A stretch of DNA of 55,139 bases from Lachnospiraceae bacterium (GCA_017480195.1 JAFVBE010000005.1:1-55139), one strand, 5' to 3'. Counted from the stretch's first letter, positions 7,271-16,211 are shown. Translations and numbers: made by a program. The notes: a model not told the origin generated them from the sequence alone.

Positions 7271-8801
7271 GGAAGCCAAAAACTATATAAAGAATACTGT
7301 TAAGCTATATCTTAAGAAGGATGAATATGGGGAATATAAGCTGCCAATCGAAAGACAAAGACCGATATTTCTGTTTGGTGCACCCGGGATTGGCAAGACT
7401 GCAATTATGGAGCAGATAGCTTCTGAGCTTGGTATAGCCTTGGTGTCTTATTCTATGTCACACCATACGAGGCAGTCAGCTCTTGGGCTTCCTTTTATAA
7501 AGCATGAGCAATATGGAGATATGGAATATGATGTTTCAGAGTATACTATGAGTGAGATTATTGCTTCGATTTATGAGACAATGAGAGAAAGCAATATAAC
7601 TGAAGGTATACTTTTCTTAGATGAGATAAACTGCGTATCAGAGACTCTTGCTCCGTCTATGCTACAGTTTTTACAATATAAGACATTCGGCAGACACAGT
7701 GTACCTGCCGGATGGATAATAGTCACAGCAGGTAATCCTCCTGAGTATAACAAATCCGTAAGAGAATTTGATGTTGTAACCATGGACAGACTTAAGGTTA
7801 TGGAGGTTTCTGCCGACTATGAGATATGGAAAAAATATGCACTTGAAAAAGGCGTACATGGTGCCATTATCAATTTCCTTGATATAAACAAAGATTATTT
7901 TTACTATATGGAGACGACAACTAAGGGTAGACTGTATATCACTGCAAGAGGCTGGGAGGATTTGTCAGATATACTTAAGCTCTATGACGAGGATGGCTTC
8001 AGGGTTGATGAGGACCTGATTGGACAATATATAAGGAATGACAATGTTGTAAAGGAATTCAGTGCCTATTATGATTTGTTCAATAAGTATAAGAAGGATT
8101 ATAAGATTAATGAGTTATTGGACAATGAGCCACAGGCGGATGTTGTAGAGAAGGCTAATGCGGCTGCCTTTGATGAAAGGCTTTCATTACTTGGAATGCT
8201 GCTTGACAATGTATTAAATGATATCAGAGATTCGGTTGAGATGTCAGACTACTTAAATGAGCTAAAGCTGATTTTACAGGATGTAAAGGAAGCTGATGAT
8301 AAAATCAACATACTTATATCAATTCTTGAAAAAAGAAAGGATATTCTTGCCAGACAGAAAAAAGCCAATACACTGACTAAGGAAGTAAGGCTTAGACATA
8401 ACCATATAATCAAATTCTTGCAGAGCGCTATAGATGATGTGGCAGGCATAGAAGGCGAAGAAGTATCTGAGATTGCATATGCAAATACCGATGCATCATC
8501 AGAAGAAGGAAATGACAGAGTATTTGAGTTTATAAAGAAAAAATATGGCAACGAGGTTTCCAAATTAAAATCTCAGGTAGAGAAAACAAGCCGAAGGCTC
8601 CATAATTTATTCTCATTTACAGATGCGGCATTTTCTGATGGCAACGAAATGCTTATTCTTGTGACCGAGCTTACGGTCGGTAAAAACAGTTCAAAATATA
8701 TAAGTACATTTGGCTGTGAGGATTATGAATTGTATAATTCAAAGCTTATGCTGTCGGATAGAAAAAATGACATTAATTTGAAAATAAATAATTTACTATA
8801 G
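7260..8801 (+). CDS. MoxR-type AAA+ ATPase paired with the VWA protein
   Basis: This 513-residue cytoplasmic ATPase has Walker A GAPGIGKT (40-47), Walker B ILFLDEIN (Asp121-Glu122), a sensor-1 region (WIIVTAGNPPEYN) and an arginine region (FDVVTMDRLK). The AAA+ core ends near residue 290; a long helical C-terminal extension rich in K and E follows, which ordinary 320-residue MoxR proteins lack. The ATG lies inside the upstream VWA gene (11-bp overlap), a strong sign of a two-protein machine. MoxR ATPases remodel or activate partners through a VWA adaptor. No substrate gene is evident in this short operon. It is followed by a promoter for the wall genes. Confidence 0.85.
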   Translation: MNIEEAKNYIKNTVKLYLKKDEYGEYKLPIERQRPIFLFGAPGIGKTAIMEQIASELGIALVSYSMSHHTRQSALGLPFIKHEQYGDMEYDVSEYTMSEIIASIYETMRESNITEGILFLDEINCVSETLAPSMLQFLQYKTFGRHSVPAGWIIVTAGNPPEYNKSVREFDVVTMDRLKVMEVSADYEIWKKYALEKGVHGAIINFLDINKDYFYYMETTTKGRLYITARGWEDLSDILKLYDEDGFRVDEDLIGQYIRNDNVVKEFSAYYDLFNKYKKDYKINELLDNEPQADVVEKANAAAFDERLSLLGMLLDNVLNDIRDSVEMSDYLNELKLILQDVKEADDKINILISILEKRKDILARQKKANTLTKEVRLRHNHIIKFLQSAIDDVAGIEGEEVSEIAYANTDASSEEGNDRVFEFIKKKYGNEVSKLKSQVEKTSRRLHNLFSFTDAAFSDGNEMLILVTELTVGKNSSKYISTFGCEDYELYNSKLMLSDRKNDINLKINNLL

Positions 8802-8804
8802 CTG

Positions 8805-8833
8805 TTGTTTTTGCATTAGTCGTGTGGTAAAAT
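8805..8833 (+). promoter_or_regulatory. Possible promoter of the L,D-transpeptidase gene
   Basis: TTGTTT (8805-8810) and TAAAAT (8828-8833) are separated by 17 bp, about 80 bp before the start. The -35 is a weak match. The following leader is AT-rich and shows no further clear site. Confidence 0.35.
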
Positions 8834-8911
8834 CAAAATATTAAATATGTGTTACATTTTGTTTAAATATTGGCTTTAAGGAAAAAATCTGTCATATAGG
8901 AGAGAGTGCTT

Positions 8912-10360
8912 ATGAGAAAGAAATTGTATTTTAAAATTTTGTCGTTTTTTATTGTTTTTACAATACTTTTATCAATAGAGAATATTGATGTTCAAGCAGA
9001 GGAAGGATATTCGATAGTTGTTAATGTTACTCAAAATGTTGTTACAGTATATCAGAGTGGACAGCCGATAAAGGCGATGGTTTGCTCGACAGGAACATAT
9101 ACTCCAAAAAGCGGTACATATAGGACAAGTGATAAATATCGTTGGCACACATTAGTTGGAGGCGTCTACGGACAATATTGCACAAGGATTACAGGACAGA
9201 TTTTATTTCATTCAGTGCCTTATACAAGAAATGGAGACACAAGCTCTGTTGAATATTGGGAATATGATAAGCTGGGCACATCAGCATCCCTGGGATGTGT
9301 CAGGTTATGTGTCGAGGATGCAAAATGGCTTTATGACAATTGTCCGAGTGCTACATCAGTAACCTTTGTTACAGGCGACGATATACCGCTTGGCAAACCG
9401 ACATCTTACCAAATCTCAGGTTCACCAGAGAGATTTCGTGGTTGGGATCCTACGGATCCGGCAGATAATAATCCTTGGAATATTATAAAAAATGAGTCCT
9501 GCTTTGATGCGGTTTATTATGCAGATAAGTATAGTGATTTGAAGAATGTATATGGCTATGATGATAAGCTTCTTGCGGTTCATTGGATAACCAGCGGAAT
9601 TAATGAGGAAAGGCAGGCAAGCAGCGAATTTGATATAAATTATTATAAGAATACATATGCTGATTTAAAAGCTGCCTTTGGTAATGATAATTATGCCTAT
9701 GTATTACATTATATACATAGTGGTAAATCAGAAGGAAGAGCTGCGACTCTTGAAGACGATGGGACGGTATCAACAGTATATAATGGAGTTGATTATAGTG
9801 CGGTGTACGATTATACCTATTATATTAACAAATATAGTGATTTAAAGGCTGCTTTCGGAGATGATGAAAGGGCTGCACTTCGTCATTTTGTGAATAATGG
9901 AATGAAGGAAGGCCGTCGTGGAAATGCAGAATTTGATGTGAGTTCATATAAGAATGCATATCCTGATTTGCGTGCAGCATTTGGAAATGATTTGGAAAAG
10001 TATTATATTCATTATATAAACTCAGGAATACACGAAGGAAGAAAAACTTCAGGTGTAGATACATTACAGGGTGCTGTAACTGCATACAATGGAGTGGATT
10101 ATAGTGCAGTTTATGACTATAATTACTATATAAAAAATAATACTGATGTATATAAGGCATTTGGTAATGATGATGTGGCTGTTCTTAAGCATTTTATAAA
10201 TAATGGGATGAAAGAAGGACGAGCAGCAAGTGCTTCCTTCAATCTCAATGAATACAAAGCAAGATATGTTGATTTGCAAAATGCCTTTGGCGATGATAAT
10301 GAGAAATATTATATACATTATATTTATCATGGCATAAATGAAAACAGGATAGGAAATTAA
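8912..10360 (+). CDS. Secreted L,D-transpeptidase (YkuD) with six C-terminal repeats
   Basis: A signal peptide (KKLYFKILSFFIVFTILLS, cleavage near VQA-EE) is followed by a YkuD domain with catalytic His100 (HSVPY) and Cys129 in SxGCxRL. Such enzymes make 3-3 peptidoglycan cross-links or attach proteins to the wall. From about residue 195 to the end come six repeats of about 42 residues of the form YY-x-Y-x-DLKAAFG-xD-HYI-xxG-xEGR. They alternate in type and are grouped in pairs by the linker YNGVDYSA. The repeats probably bind the wall or a glycan; I do not know a named domain for them. The ATG at 8912 was chosen over GTG 8906 because GGAGAG (8899-8904) spaces correctly. It lies 13 bp before the lipoprotein gene. 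Confidence 0.88.
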   Translation: MRKKLYFKILSFFIVFTILLSIENIDVQAEEGYSIVVNVTQNVVTVYQSGQPIKAMVCSTGTYTPKSGTYRTSDKYRWHTLVGGVYGQYCTRITGQILFHSVPYTRNGDTSSVEYWEYDKLGTSASLGCVRLCVEDAKWLYDNCPSATSVTFVTGDDIPLGKPTSYQISGSPERFRGWDPTDPADNNPWNIIKNESCFDAVYYADKYSDLKNVYGYDDKLLAVHWITSGINEERQASSEFDINYYKNTYADLKAAFGNDNYAYVLHYIHSGKSEGRAATLEDDGTVSTVYNGVDYSAVYDYTYYINKYSDLKAAFGDDERAALRHFVNNGMKEGRRGNAEFDVSSYKNAYPDLRAAFGNDLEKYYIHYINSGIHEGRKTSGVDTLQGAVTAYNGVDYSAVYDYNYYIKNNTDVYKAFGNDDVAVLKHFINNGMKEGRAASASFNLNEYKARYVDLQNAFGDDNEKYYIHYIYHGINENRIGN

Positions 10361-10373
10361 GAAGAGGCTCAAG

Positions 10374-11441
10374 ATGAAAAAAATAATATGTATGTCTGTG
10401 TGTCTTGTACTCGTATGTGCTCTGGCGGCATGTGGTTCTGATAGGGATGGGACGACTACAGGGACAGAGACTACTACAGGAATTGAAATACAAATTACTA
10501 CAGCGACTGATAATGAACCGGCTCTAACTATGGATGGAGAAGGCTTTTATGTAACAGATGATTATGTAGCTACGGTAGGTGATACGATAAATGTCCGGGT
10601 TTCACCTTCGACAGATGCAAAGATTTATTCGCTCTTGGGAGGCGGAGAGGTCTTAAAAAGAACGGGTTATAATGATGAGTGGACGAGAGTAATATTAGAC
10701 AATACTAATTTTTACATACACTCAGACCTCGTTGAGATAACAGATGCCCCACCTGAGTCTGTTGCAGTACCTGAAGATGTGGCAACAGATTCTGATGCAG
10801 AGAAGGTTATGCTGGATAAGATTATAGTAATCGACCCGGGTAATCAGGCTAATCCTAATATGTCTCAGGAAGCTATAGCTCCAGGCAGCGATGTGACAAA
10901 GCAATGTGCCACCTCCGGAAATGTTGGCGCTACACTTGGGACGAAGGAATCTGAGTTAAATCTTATGTATGCTAAGGCACTTAAGGCAGAGCTTGAAAAA
11001 AGAGGTTATCAGGTAGCGCTTACAAGAGATACAAATGATGTTGATATGAGTAATCAGTCAAGAGCTGCATTTGCGAATTCATCAGGAGCTACTACATTTA
11101 TCAGAATACAGATGAATTACAGTACTAATAAAGAATTATCCGGTGTAATGGCTGTTACAATGACAAGTAATAGCCCTTATAACAGTGAACTTTATGCGGA
11201 CAGCAGCACGCTTGCAACAAGAATACTACAGGGAATAACAGCCAAAACAGAGGCTGTCAATCACGGAATATATGAAACAACTGATATGACGGCTATAAAT
11301 TGGAGCAATATTCCGGTCGTTGTGATTAATTTAGGTTACTTAAGCAATGAACAGGATGAGACTAATCTTCTTGATGAGAATTACTTTAATGATATGGTTC
11401 TGGGAATTGCTGATGGTATAGATTATTTCTATGATGATTAG
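10374..11441 (+). CDS. Lipoprotein with SH3 domain and catalytically degenerate amidase_3 fold
   Basis: A lipoprotein signal (VCLVLVCALAAC) is followed by a Thr-rich linker, a bacterial SH3 domain (about 60-120, NVRVSPSTDAKIYSLLGGGE) and an N-acetylmuramoyl-L-alanine amidase fold (about 150-355). The active site is nearly gone. The usual DPGH reads DPGN (Asn157), the second zinc ligand Glu192 remains, the usual SIHAN reads RIQMN (Gln246), and the catalytic Glu of VEIGFLSN is Asn319 in INLGYLSN. It should therefore bind rather than cut peptidoglycan. It follows the L,D-transpeptidase gene by 13 bp and its stop overlaps the ribosome binding site of the DegV gene. It may be a wall sensor or an amidase regulator (inference). 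Confidence 0.85.
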   Translation: MKKIICMSVCLVLVCALAACGSDRDGTTTGTETTTGIEIQITTATDNEPALTMDGEGFYVTDDYVATVGDTINVRVSPSTDAKIYSLLGGGEVLKRTGYNDEWTRVILDNTNFYIHSDLVEITDAPPESVAVPEDVATDSDAEKVMLDKIIVIDPGNQANPNMSQEAIAPGSDVTKQCATSGNVGATLGTKESELNLMYAKALKAELEKRGYQVALTRDTNDVDMSNQSRAAFANSSGATTFIRIQMNYSTNKELSGVMAVTMTSNSPYNSELYADSSTLATRILQGITAKTEAVNHGIYETTDMTAINWSNIPVVVINLGYLSNEQDETNLLDENYFNDMVLGIADGIDYFYDD

Positions 11442-11452
11442 GAGGTATGGAT

Positions 11453-12328
11453 ATGAGAGAGTATGTGCTGATTGGTGATTCGACAGAGGATCTGGACATA
11501 AATGTTGCTAAGAAACTTGATGTAAAGCTTATTCCGTTTTCGTATTCAATAAATGATGAGGTTATTAACTATTATCTTGATGAAAGAGATGGAAATATAT
11601 CAGATTTTTATGACAAATTAAGAAAAGGAGCAATGCCTGTAACTTCACAGGTTAATCCTGATACATATAAAAAATATTTTGAGAAGGTAGTTGAGGAAGG
11701 CAAGGATATATTATATCTATGCTTCACATCCGGCTTAAGCGGTGCATACCAGTCGGCTGTACTTGCTGCGTATATGGTTATGGAGAAATATGCTGATTCA
11801 AGGATAGAGGTTGTTGATTCTCTTGTGGCAAGTGTTGGAGGTGGAATACTTCTATATGAGACTGATAAGAAGAAAAAAGAAGGTCTAAGTCTTGATGAGT
11901 TAAAAAACTGGATTGAGGACAATCGCCTTAACACAAGACATTGGTTTATGGTAGAGGATTTATTCCATTTAAAGAGAGGCGGAAGAGTAACCACCGTAGA
12001 GGCAGTAGTCGGAAGTGCTCTTAAGATAAAGCCGATATTAAGCTTAGATGAAGATGGAAAGCTTATTATAAAGTCTAAAGCAAGGGGAGTTGGAAAGGCT
12101 CTTGACTATCTCGTTGAGCGTGTAGAAGAGGAGATTTCTGATTTCAGTAAAGTCTGTTTTAATATAGGAAATGCAGACGCTATGGAAAAGGCAGAAAAAA
12201 TAAAAACAATGCTTATTGAGCGCGGAGCGAAAGAGGAAAACATATTTATATCACCGATTGGACCGGTTATTGGCTCACATGTAGGTCCGGGAATGGCTGC
12301 AATAGCATATATTAAGGGTATATATTAA
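11453..12328 (+). CDS. DegV family fatty-acid-binding protein
   Basis: This DegV-fold cytoplasmic protein has the N-terminal strand VLIGDSTEDL, the TSQV motif (PVTSQVNPD), the FTSGLSGAYQSA loop and a C-terminal IGPVIGSHVGPG motif. These residues line the pocket for a single fatty acid; in related Firmicutes such proteins (FakB) hand fatty acids to the kinase FakA. No fakA is visible here. The ATG at 11453 is preferred to 11447 because GGAGG (11441-11445) sits 7 bp before it but only 1 bp before the other. It is the last gene of the wall operon. A second DegV gene is at 31198-32067. Confidence 0.88.
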   Translation: MREYVLIGDSTEDLDINVAKKLDVKLIPFSYSINDEVINYYLDERDGNISDFYDKLRKGAMPVTSQVNPDTYKKYFEKVVEEGKDILYLCFTSGLSGAYQSAVLAAYMVMEKYADSRIEVVDSLVASVGGGILLYETDKKKKEGLSLDELKNWIEDNRLNTRHWFMVEDLFHLKRGGRVTTVEAVVGSALKIKPILSLDEDGKLIIKSKARGVGKALDYLVERVEEEISDFSKVCFNIGNADAMEKAEKIKTMLIERGAKEENIFISPIGPVIGSHVGPGMAAIAYIKGIY

Positions 12329-12332
12329 GATA

Positions 12333-12349
12333 TTTAACATTTTTGTAAC
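12333..12349 (+). promoter_or_regulatory. WalR-like box upstream of the -35
   Basis: TTTAAC (12333-12338), N5 and TGTAAC (12344-12349) match the WalR consensus TGTWAH-N5-TGTWAH at 11 of 12 positions. The box ends 6 bp before the TTGACA of the wall hydrolase promoter, where activation is expected. Assignment rests on the consensus known from Bacillus and relatives. Confidence 0.45.
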
Positions 12350-12355
12350 AATTGC

Positions 12356-12384
12356 TTGACATCTCACTTGGTAAATGTTACAAT
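12356..12384 (+). promoter_or_regulatory. Promoter of the SleB-type hydrolase gene
   Basis: TTGACA (12356-12361) and TACAAT (12379-12384) have a 17-bp spacer, about 70 bp before the ATG. A perfect inverted repeat TTGTAATT/AATTACAA (12421-12437) lies in the leader and could be an operator or a small hairpin. Confidence 0.75.
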
Positions 12385-12389
12385 GCTTT

Positions 12390-12406
12390 TGTAACATAAT
12401 TGTAAC
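12390..12406 (+). promoter_or_regulatory. Perfect WalR-like box downstream of the -10
   Basis: TGTAAC (12390-12395), ATAAT, TGTAAC (12401-12406) matches TGTWAH-N5-TGTWAH exactly. It lies over the transcription start, a repressing position in Bacillus. Together with the box at 12333 it suggests control by a WalKR-type wall-stress system. Confidence 0.55.
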
Positions 12407-12454
12407 AAATAAAAACAAATTTGTAATTTAATTACAAAAACAGGTGGGAATGTA

Positions 12455-13879
12455 ATGAGTAATAGAACAAGGCTTAAGCTGAAAGACCTTAGTATGTATA
12501 TGAAAAGAGAAGTATTTAATAGCAGATACATAGTAAGAAATATTTTAGTAGCCACAGTATTGATAACAGTTTTAACTGTTGTTTACGGATTGGGAAGCTT
12601 AGTAAGGACTAATGATAAGAATGGAGAGGTTGAGGCAGTTGCTGAGGAGACTTCTATAGAAGGAGCAGAGGAGACAGCTTCAATCAATATAGATGCCCCA
12701 AGCACAATAAATGCAGAATCAATAAATGTGCTTATGGCAAATGTAGATGCCGGAAGTGAGGCAGGCGTTGAGGCTGTAGATGCTCAGATGATAGCAGAAG
12801 CAAGCAAGGAATTTGATGAAAAGTGTGTTTCGATATCAGATAATGTTAATATCAGAGAAGACTCAAATACAGACTCAGTTATCGTTGGTAAGATGAACGA
12901 TGGTGTCGTAGCTGATATTATTGCATCGGATGGAGAATGGTTGAATATATCCTCGGGCGATGTAACAGGATATGTTAAATCAGAATATGTTAAGACCGGA
13001 AGCGAAGCATATACATATGCACAGGATTTTTACTCAGTTACGGGTTCGGTGACAGAGGATGGTGTTAATATAAGAAGTGGTGCATCAATTGATGCCGAGG
13101 TTATAGCCGCTGCATTTACCGGTGTTACATATGAGGTTGATAAGGAAGAGACAGAAGGCTTAGATGGATGGGTTTGTATAAGTGTTGATTCAGATAACAA
13201 AGGATATGTAAGTGAGGATTACATAGAGGTGACAGAAGGATATCCTGTGGCTGTCTCATATACAGATACAGAAGTGTCATCAAATGATGAGGACAAGCAG
13301 TCGGAATCAAAGACAAAGGATAATAAATCAGAGGATGATAGCAAGAACGCTGTAAATAATAGTTCTAAGACTGAAACACAGACAACTCAGGAGGATAAAA
13401 AAGAAATAACTACGACAGAAGCTACAACTGAGGCTGTGACAGAAGCTGCAACAGAGTCAACTACGGAGGCTCCGGCAGTAGAGGATACAAGCACTCAGAC
13501 TACAGTAGCAGTAACTGCCAGAGGAAGCATAGCTTTAAGCGAGGATGATATTAATCTTATGGCAGCAGTTATGACACTTGAGTGCGGCAATGAGTCATAC
13601 GAGGGACAGCTTGCCGTAGCAAATGTAATACTGAACAGATTACAGTCAGGAAGCTGGGGAAGTACCATAAGTGGTGTCGTATATGCACCTAATCAGTTTA
13701 CTGTAGTTAATCTGCCGAACTTTAATTCATATATATCACCAAGTTGCTTGCAGGCTGCAAGAGATGCCTGTGCAGGTACGAATAACATAGGTGGTTATAT
13801 GTCATTCAGACCGGTTTCCAATGTTGACACATCTACACTTGGAAGCTATACAATAATAGGAAACCATTGCTTTTTCTAA
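12455..13879 (+). CDS. Membrane-anchored cell wall hydrolase (SH3-SH3-SleB/Hydrolase_2)
   Basis: This 474-residue protein has a single N-terminal transmembrane anchor (about 29-48), two bacterial SH3 domains (about 128-185, NVNIREDSNTDSVIVGKM, and 195-265, GVNIRSGASIDAEVI), and a low-complexity Thr/Glu spacer (about 275-350, TTEATTEAVTEAATESTTEA). A C-terminal SleB-like domain (about 360-474) has its catalytic Glu in MTLECGNES, then LAVANVILNRL and APNQF. SleB-family enzymes are lytic transglycosylases that cut glycan strands. The anchor and long spacer suggest a vegetative wall enzyme reaching into the peptidoglycan rather than a spore germination enzyme. It is transcribed alone from a promoter flanked by WalR-like boxes and ends at a strong terminator. 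Confidence 0.87.
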   Translation: MSNRTRLKLKDLSMYMKREVFNSRYIVRNILVATVLITVLTVVYGLGSLVRTNDKNGEVEAVAEETSIEGAEETASINIDAPSTINAESINVLMANVDAGSEAGVEAVDAQMIAEASKEFDEKCVSISDNVNIREDSNTDSVIVGKMNDGVVADIIASDGEWLNISSGDVTGYVKSEYVKTGSEAYTYAQDFYSVTGSVTEDGVNIRSGASIDAEVIAAAFTGVTYEVDKEETEGLDGWVCISVDSDNKGYVSEDYIEVTEGYPVAVSYTDTEVSSNDEDKQSESKTKDNKSEDDSKNAVNNSSKTETQTTQEDKKEITTTEATTEAVTEAATESTTEAPAVEDTSTQTTVAVTARGSIALSEDDINLMAAVMTLECGNESYEGQLAVANVILNRLQSGSWGSTISGVVYAPNQFTVVNLPNFNSYISPSCLQAARDACAGTNNIGGYMSFRPVSNVDTSTLGSYTIIGNHCFF

Positions 13880-13904
13880 AAAAGCCCCAAGCTATAAATT
13901 ATGG

Positions 13905-13942
13905 ACAGGAAGGGATTCGTAAATCCCTTCCTGTTCTTTTTT
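13905..13942 (+). terminator. Rho-independent terminator of the SleB-type gene
   Basis: A perfect 13-bp stem (ACAGGAAGGGATT, 13905-13917, against 13922-13934) with a 4-nt loop is followed by TCTTTTTTTT. Confidence 0.9.
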
Positions 13943-13955
13943 TATCTGTATAACT

Positions 13956-13986
13956 GTTCACACCAAAATAATCTTAATTCACAACA
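13956..13986 (+). promoter_or_regulatory. Likely LytTR binding site upstream of the regulator operon
   Basis: GTTCACACCA (13956-13965) and ATTCACAACA (13977-13986) are direct repeats with a 21-bp period, the two-helical-turn arrangement typical of LytTR dimers. They lie upstream of a -10 like TATAAT (14026-14031) before the LytTR gene. The same motif with the same spacing occurs at 16212-16242, so autoregulation is inferred. Confidence 0.55.
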
Positions 13987-14076
13987 TCTTTATTGTATTT
14001 TTATATTACTGTTCCGATAAATAATTATAATAGGTTTATTTTTATGCTTAAATTTATCTGACTTGGAGGATGGAAA

Positions 14077-14787
14077 ATGACTGTCGGCATATGTGATGAT
14101 GAAAGAGAAATAAGGACTTATATAGCAGAGAAAATCAGGCTGTATGATGCAGAAATTGATACTGTTTTATTTGAGGGTGGAGAGGAATTATTAAGTTATA
14201 GTGATAAGCTTGATATATTATTCTTAGATATTCAGATGTCCGGTATAGATGGTATGAAGACAGCAGAAAAGCTTCGCCAAAAGGACGAGTCCCTAATAAT
14301 TATTTTTGTTACGGCTTTAGAGGAGTATGTATATAAGGCATTTGATGTCGGAGCGTTTAATTATCTTGTGAAGCCTATAGATAAGGTTAAATTCTATGAG
14401 GTGTTAAATAAGGCTGTCGCCAATGTAAATAATAAGCAGGAGAATGAAACATCCGCAGGTAAAAGTGACAGAGTAATGCTTATTAATTCTCATGGCATTC
14501 ATACGAATGTCAGAATAGATGATATAGTTTATGCCGAAGTATTAAACCGCAAGGTTACTCTGCATATGACAGACGATACCTACGAATACTATGGTAAGCT
14601 GTCAGACCTTGAGGCTCTTGCCGGAGATTCGTTTTTCAGGGTTCATAGGGCGTATTTAATCAATATGAAATATGTCCGTTCGTACAATGGGGACAGTATA
14701 CGGCTTACCAAGGGAAGTGTGCAGATGTCAAAGGCAAAATACAAGGATTTTGTAAAAGCATTTTTAAGATATACCGTAAAGGAATAA
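14077..14787 (+). CDS. LytTR family response regulator (AgrA/LytR type)
   Basis: This 236-residue cytoplasmic regulator has a receiver domain with acidic pair Asp7-Asp8, phosphoacceptor Asp51 (LFLDIQMSG), Thr79 and Lys99 (LVKPI), then a LytTR DNA-binding domain (about 130-235) with VYAEVLNRKVTLHM and FFRVHRAYLINMKYV. It is separated from its kinase gene by 3 bp. LytTR regulators control bacteriocin, competence, virulence or wall-lysis genes through direct repeats. Matching repeats precede this gene and the gene at 16300. GGAGG lies 7 bp before the ATG. Confidence 0.93.
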   Translation: MTVGICDDEREIRTYIAEKIRLYDAEIDTVLFEGGEELLSYSDKLDILFLDIQMSGIDGMKTAEKLRQKDESLIIIFVTALEEYVYKAFDVGAFNYLVKPIDKVKFYEVLNKAVANVNNKQENETSAGKSDRVMLINSHGIHTNVRIDDIVYAEVLNRKVTLHMTDDTYEYYGKLSDLEALAGDSFFRVHRAYLINMKYVRSYNGDSIRLTKGSVQMSKAKYKDFVKAFLRYTVKE

Positions 14788-14790
14788 TAT

Positions 14791-16206
14791 ATGGATAAGT
14801 ATAGTGCCATAATTGAATTAATACTTAAGCTGTTCTTAAAACCACCTCTTTACATTGCTGTATTTGCATCCTGTATGATATTCGGTATGTGGATAAAACC
14901 GTTTTTGCATAATAAGAAGGCTTGTCCGTATGTGGTTTTAGCATATACATTAGCAATATTTTATCTACAGCTTGTTCCGTGGAATACCAATAAAATCTGG
15001 GACAGACTTCTCGCACCGTCATTAGCATTTGCAGTTATGTATTTTATGGATAAAAGAAATATGAAGCAGAAGATATTCCTGTGCAGTATCTATGAACTTA
15101 TTACATGGCTGATTGCAGGTATAGTATCTGAGCTTAGGCTTTTTCTGGGGGATATAACCGATACGATAGAGCTTTTCAGGACAAGCGTTCCTGCGATATT
15201 GGCATATTTAATTATAGAACAGATATTATATATTGCGCTTTTTGTACCGATGGTATATCTGTCTGTTAAGCTGCTAAAGAATGTGTATAGATGTAAGTAT
15301 GAGGATTTAAGCCTAAATGAGCTTATACTGCTTATGATACCTCTTATTACCCTTATACTCGTACGCCATATTATAAGTGCATATTACAGCCTGTGGAATG
15401 AGGGTATCGCAAATGGAAGCATACAAGAGAATATTCACGCAAATATATTCAGGTTTTTGTTCTATATAGGAGCTTATATTGCTGTGATTTTGTTCATTAC
15501 CACATATCAGAATATTAAGAATTATGAGGAAAATAAAAAGCTTGAGAAGCTGTTAAATGACAGGATAGAGGACACAAAATCACATATAAATGAGGTTGAG
15601 AAGCTATATGTGGATATGCGCAGTATAAAGCATGATATGGCTAATCATATACAGGTGCTTAAGGGCTTGGTGGAAAAGAATGATATTAAAGAGGCAGAGG
15701 ATTATCTGGCGCATATGGACAAGCAGGTACAGGAGATTGGACTATCCATAAAAACAGGCAATCCGATTACAGATATAATCATATCTGAATTCGATAAAAG
15801 ATTTAAGACTGATAATATCAGCTTTGAGAGTTCATTCTATTATCCTGATAATTCCAAGATTGATGCCTTTGATATAAGTATTATACTTAATAATTCCCTG
15901 CAGAATGCCTATGAAGCCGCCTTAGGTCTTGATAATTCATATGTTAAAATAAGGTCATTTATGAAAAAGAATATCTATATCATAGAGGTAAAAAACAGTT
16001 TTACAAAGGAGCTTACAAAGGACGAGGACACAGGACTTTATTTAAGTGCTAAGGATGGGGATAATCATGGATTTGGACTTAGGAATATTAAGACTGTTGC
16101 GGAAAAGTATTATGGTGATATAGATATAGAGATTATTAGTGAGGATGTGCATGACAATAAAATTTATGATGAGTTCAGGTTATTGATTATGATGCAACTT
16201 GCATAA
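14791..16206 (+). CDS. Sensor histidine kinase, AgrC-like with GHKL ATPase domain
   Basis: This 471-residue membrane kinase has about six or seven transmembrane helices in its first 245 residues and no extracellular domain of size, as in peptide-sensing AgrC/ComD kinases. A coiled coil leads to the phosphoacceptor His281 (SIKHDMANHIQVLKG). The GHKL ATPase has an N box (NNSLQNAYEAA) and G box (HGFGLRNIKTVAEKYYG). The gene starts 3 bp after the regulator gene. No peptide pheromone gene (AgrD-like) or processing protease (AgrB-like) is adjacent, so the signal is unknown. Confidence 0.92.
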   Translation: MDKYSAIIELILKLFLKPPLYIAVFASCMIFGMWIKPFLHNKKACPYVVLAYTLAIFYLQLVPWNTNKIWDRLLAPSLAFAVMYFMDKRNMKQKIFLCSIYELITWLIAGIVSELRLFLGDITDTIELFRTSVPAILAYLIIEQILYIALFVPMVYLSVKLLKNVYRCKYEDLSLNELILLMIPLITLILVRHIISAYYSLWNEGIANGSIQENIHANIFRFLFYIGAYIAVILFITTYQNIKNYEENKKLEKLLNDRIEDTKSHINEVEKLYVDMRSIKHDMANHIQVLKGLVEKNDIKEAEDYLAHMDKQVQEIGLSIKTGNPITDIIISEFDKRFKTDNISFESSFYYPDNSKIDAFDISIILNNSLQNAYEAALGLDNSYVKIRSFMKKNIYIIEVKNSFTKELTKDEDTGLYLSAKDGDNHGFGLRNIKTVAEKYYGDIDIEIISEDVHDNKIYDEFRLLIMMQLA

Positions 16207-16211
16207 AAATT

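Noticed and set aside
9500-10360. Tandem repeats that might suggest a CRISPR array
   Set aside because: The repetition is in coding sequence with a period of about 130-300 nt and diverged copies; it encodes protein repeats, and no CRISPR array is present.
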